From positions 1 to 10,371 of the forward strand of contig JALLBK010000589.1 of the NCBI GenBank assembly GCA_036940085.1: DNA of 10,371 nucleotides. Direction: 5' to 3'. The notes under the pieces were generated by a model. That model was not told where the DNA came from. It did not search any database and worked only from the letters and a program-made list of their open reading frames with translations. This DNA comes from Discostella pseudostelligera. Its lineage: Eukaryota; Bacillariophyta; Thalassiosirophyceae; Thalassiosirales; Thalassiosiraceae. Shown here piece by piece: positions 8,800 through 10,371 of the stretch. Every line of letters starts with the position of its first letter. The first letter of the stretch is position 1. A program made the position numbers and the translations under genes.

Positions 8800-8845
8800 G
8801 ACTAAGTATGAACAGAATTGAATAAAGATGGATGCATGGTCTCAT
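8765..8845 (-). other. Upstream reading frame, hydrophobic, possibly a displaced signal peptide
   Basis: An ATG at 8845 opens 26 codons starting MRPCIHLYSILFILSHINI and stops at 8765, 13 nt before the annotated protease ATG. It is in a different frame from the protease. The first 19 residues look like a signal peptide (basic Arg2, then a hydrophobic run). It could be a uORF, a chance frame, or the real protease N-terminus separated by a one-base error in the six-A run (minus strand) within it. Confidence 0.35.
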
Positions 8846-8878
8846 CTGAATTATTTTTTGTGTGCTATGCTGGTTGGT

Positions 8879-8952
8879 GGCGGGAACATATGGCGGGAAG
8901 AAACAGTGGCGGGCGGGAGAGGAAAAGAGAAAAGAGGCGGGAAGACCACGTG
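8879..8952 (-). promoter_or_regulatory. Cluster of four GGCGGGA (E2F-like) motifs and a CACGTG box
   Basis: On the + strand GGCGGGAA occurs at 8879-8886, 8892-8899 and 8936-8943, and GGCGGGAG at 8912-8919; the minus-strand form TTCCCGCC is a known E2F-site variant. A CACGTG palindrome follows at 8947-8952. The cluster is 128-201 nt upstream of the protease ATG at 8751. It lies in a nearly pure purine tract (8911-8945) that could alternatively be a simple polypyrimidine promoter tract on the transcribed strand. Confidence 0.5.
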
Positions 8953-9294
8953 GAACGATGATGGTGATGGATAAATAGGAAAGTACGATATCAATCGATT
9001 GTTGAAAGTGTAGGACGATGATAATAGGAATAGCACCGTAGGAAGCGGGGGAAGCAGTGCCTTCCGTCGAGGGTTGTTACGAAGATGGAAGTGGATACGC
9101 TGTGCTCGGCGGCCATCATCTACTGCTACCGAACATATTGGTCTCTTGAACATGATTACTGTCGGTGTATTTACTACTTTAACGACATGCAAAAACTAAA
9201 CAATGGCTTCGTCCCCCCCCTCAATTTAACAATTTTCATGGTTGCGCCACCCATAGCTATAAATGTAATATCCATTAACGAGGACTTCATATTT

Positions 9295-10339
9295 TTAGAA
9301 TAATCCGACGTACGCCATAAGTGATGCAATCAAACATGTTGCACCGCCCATCGTTGACATCATCATAGCACTGTTTCTGGTGTCGGAGGCTCTACAATAA
9401 AGAAACAAAAGACAAGATCGACAGAGAGATGAGTAATGCAGAACATACAAAGGCCACCACGAATATCAAGTCGCGGGGAATGACGAAATAATGCATGAAA
9501 ACTTACGGTAACAAGCCAACAGGGGCTGCGGTAGGGATAGGCGATGACGGTTCATCTGACGAAGTACCCGGCGACGGTGAAGAGGAGGGAGAGGGTGCCG
9601 TTGTTCCAATCTCACCAATTGGTGTAATAGTAGGCACATAGTCGAAACTGATGGTCCCGTCCAAACTGATGGACCCGTCCACTTCGATATCCGATGGAAA
9701 CTCCGTTTGACAGCATACCTCCTTTGCAGCAGTTACGACTTGCGTGCACTCAGCCTCCCCGGCTGTGACTGAGAGAGCATACTCGGAGGCTTGGCCACAT
9801 GTGACATCGAGTCCGGAGATCATTAATTCAGAATCGATAATGTCGCCTGCCTCGCAGATGGTGCATTGTGTCGAAGTGGAGATGGGAGATTCTGACGTAA
9901 CTATTGGCGTTTCAATGATTGTAGGAAACGGCGCAGCTGTGGATGGAGCCAATGTTGTAGATGGAGCCTTCGTTTCTTCTCCTTTTGCCGTTGAACTGAT
10001 GATGGTCGGTGCCGCCGATGGTGCCATTGACGTGGTGGGGGTATCACTAGTTGGTGCACCACTCGATGGAGCACCAGTCGCTGGAGCTGTGGTCGGTGTA
10101 GTCGCCGCATCGCTGGAAAGAGACGCACTGAGACTCAGTGAAACTTCAATATCCAAAAACTTCAAGGCACGAACGTCGCTGAAGGATTGTCCATCGCGGG
10201 CGGCGGGGCCATTCTTCTCACTCTTGTACACATTGACATTACGCAGACGCTTCGTTTCCGAAATGGCAGCCGACGACGACGAGGCCGCTTGGCTCGTCGC
10301 GAGGGTAGAGAAGGCGATGGCGGCACTGATTAGCTTCAT
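9295..10339 (-). CDS. Secreted, probably GPI-anchored Ser/Thr/Pro-rich protein with six-cysteine domain, 2 exons
   Basis: Exons 10339-9507 and 9391-9295 join across a 115-nt GT-AG intron (donor GTAAGT) to 309 aa. The start is the ATG at 10339 (context AACAATGAAG); the frame extends five codons further only from a TTG. Seen: signal peptide MKLISAAIAFSTLATSQAAS; a basic segment with KRLR; a Thr/Ser/Pro/Ala-rich stalk about 75-155; a domain with C159-x2-C162-x18-C181-x16-C198-x10-C209-C210; two DGxIS repeats; a second Ser/Pro-rich stretch; and, encoded in exon 2, SDTRNSA followed by a hydrophobic end (CLIASLMAYVGLF). Small residues near 284-286 followed by a hydrophobic tail at the very C-terminus are the pattern of a GPI-attachment signal, so a cell-surface or wall location is likely. 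I recall this style of Cys pattern with Pro/Ser/Thr spacers from diatom secreted proteins but cannot name a family. The role is unknown. Confidence 0.8.
9645..9680. repeat. Two tandem 18-bp units in the GPI-type gene
   Basis: 9645-9662 and 9663-9680 are identical at 17 of 18 positions. Read on the minus strand they give the adjacent hexapeptides DGSISL and DGTISF just after the six-cysteine domain, which looks like a recent in-frame duplication of a short beta-strand unit. Confidence 0.8.
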
Positions 10340-10371
10340 TGTTCGTCTCTCCAAAATAATTGATAAATAAT

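Larger units (their letters stand above)
8752..9294. other. Intergenic: protease promoter and 3' flank of the GPI-type gene
   Basis: This 543-nt stretch lies between two minus-strand genes. It holds an inverted repeat and a short upstream frame next to the protease start, a cluster of GGCGGGA motifs with a CACGTG box at 8879-8952, and the 3' flank of the neighbouring gene. Frames of 60-113 residues on either strand lack an ATG at the stated ends or look like translated low-complexity sequence. Confidence 0.55.

Noticed and set aside
8851..9303. Minus-strand frame of 113 codons and + frame of 72 codons upstream of the protease
   Set aside because: The minus frame starts from TTG and is translated polypyrimidine promoter DNA. 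The + frame shows no domain or splice partner. I also tried the minus frame as an extra 5' exon for the protease and found no convincing junction.
10210..10250. KRLR near the secreted protein's N-terminus as an RxLR-type effector motif
   Set aside because: The order is K-R-L-R, not R-x-L-R, there is no acidic follow-up motif, and the GPI-type end argues for the cell surface. A dibasic processing site is at least as likely.
9744..10370. A 208-codon open frame on the + strand opposite the secreted protein gene
   Set aside because: It is the antisense of a low-complexity Ser/Thr/Pro/Ala gene with its signal peptide and splice sites on the other strand. The + frame has no recognisable domain and reads as repetitive Val/Ala/Gly.
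1..10371. CRISPR arrays, transposons, tRNA/rRNA genes, viral insertions and prokaryotic operons
   Set aside because: I saw no spaced direct repeats, terminal inverted repeats with transposase, RNA-gene structure or viral gene. Short introns and eukaryotic families explain the window.

Overview
This window looks like nuclear DNA of a unicellular eukaryote, most likely a diatom (stramenopile) and perhaps a centric one. The basis is short GT-AG introns (about 70-115 nt), compact gene spacing, a papain-like protease of protist type, and a secreted Ser/Thr/Pro/Ala-rich protein with a small Cys domain of the kind I associate with diatom surface proteins. The organism call is inference. I see no prokaryotic, viral or transposon signature and no RNA gene.

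Layout, left to right. A MAP kinase kinase gene of four exons (51-1904, +) is followed, after about 300 nt, by an intronless EXO1-type Rad2/XPG nuclease gene (2210-4612, +). About 100 nt before the EXO1 start lies a strong E2F-like site. A gene on the opposite strand converges on EXO1 with only 46 nt between stop codons. It encodes a 318-aa, cysteine-free protein of unknown family with an N-myristoylation signature (4659-5615, -). Next is a six-exon papain-family (C1A) cysteine protease gene (6147-8751, -), which I joined from its splice sites into 727 aa. It has an inhibitory prodomain, a long acidic spacer, the complete Gln-Cys-His-Asn catalytic set, a C-terminal membrane segment and an acidic di-leucine tail motif. 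The last gene, two exons (9295-10339, -), encodes a secreted protein with a signal peptide, a low-complexity stalk, a six-cysteine domain and a C-terminal hydrophobic tail that looks like a GPI-attachment signal.

The genes do not form an obvious pathway. They are a signalling kinase, a DNA repair nuclease, a probable membrane-associated orphan, an endomembrane protease and a cell-surface protein. The possible shared theme is regulatory: E2F-like elements occur before EXO1 (TTTGGCGC type), before the orphan gene (one TTCCCGCC), and as a cluster of four GGCGGGA motifs before the protease.

Most worth a second look are the membrane-anchored protease with a possible intron-retention switch to a soluble form and a frame-disrupted candidate signal peptide upstream, the duplicated PCNA-box-like module in the EXO1 tail, the odd MAPKK activation loop, and the six-Cys GPI-type protein. 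I found no clearly novel multi-gene system. All splice models come from the sequence alone, without transcript data.
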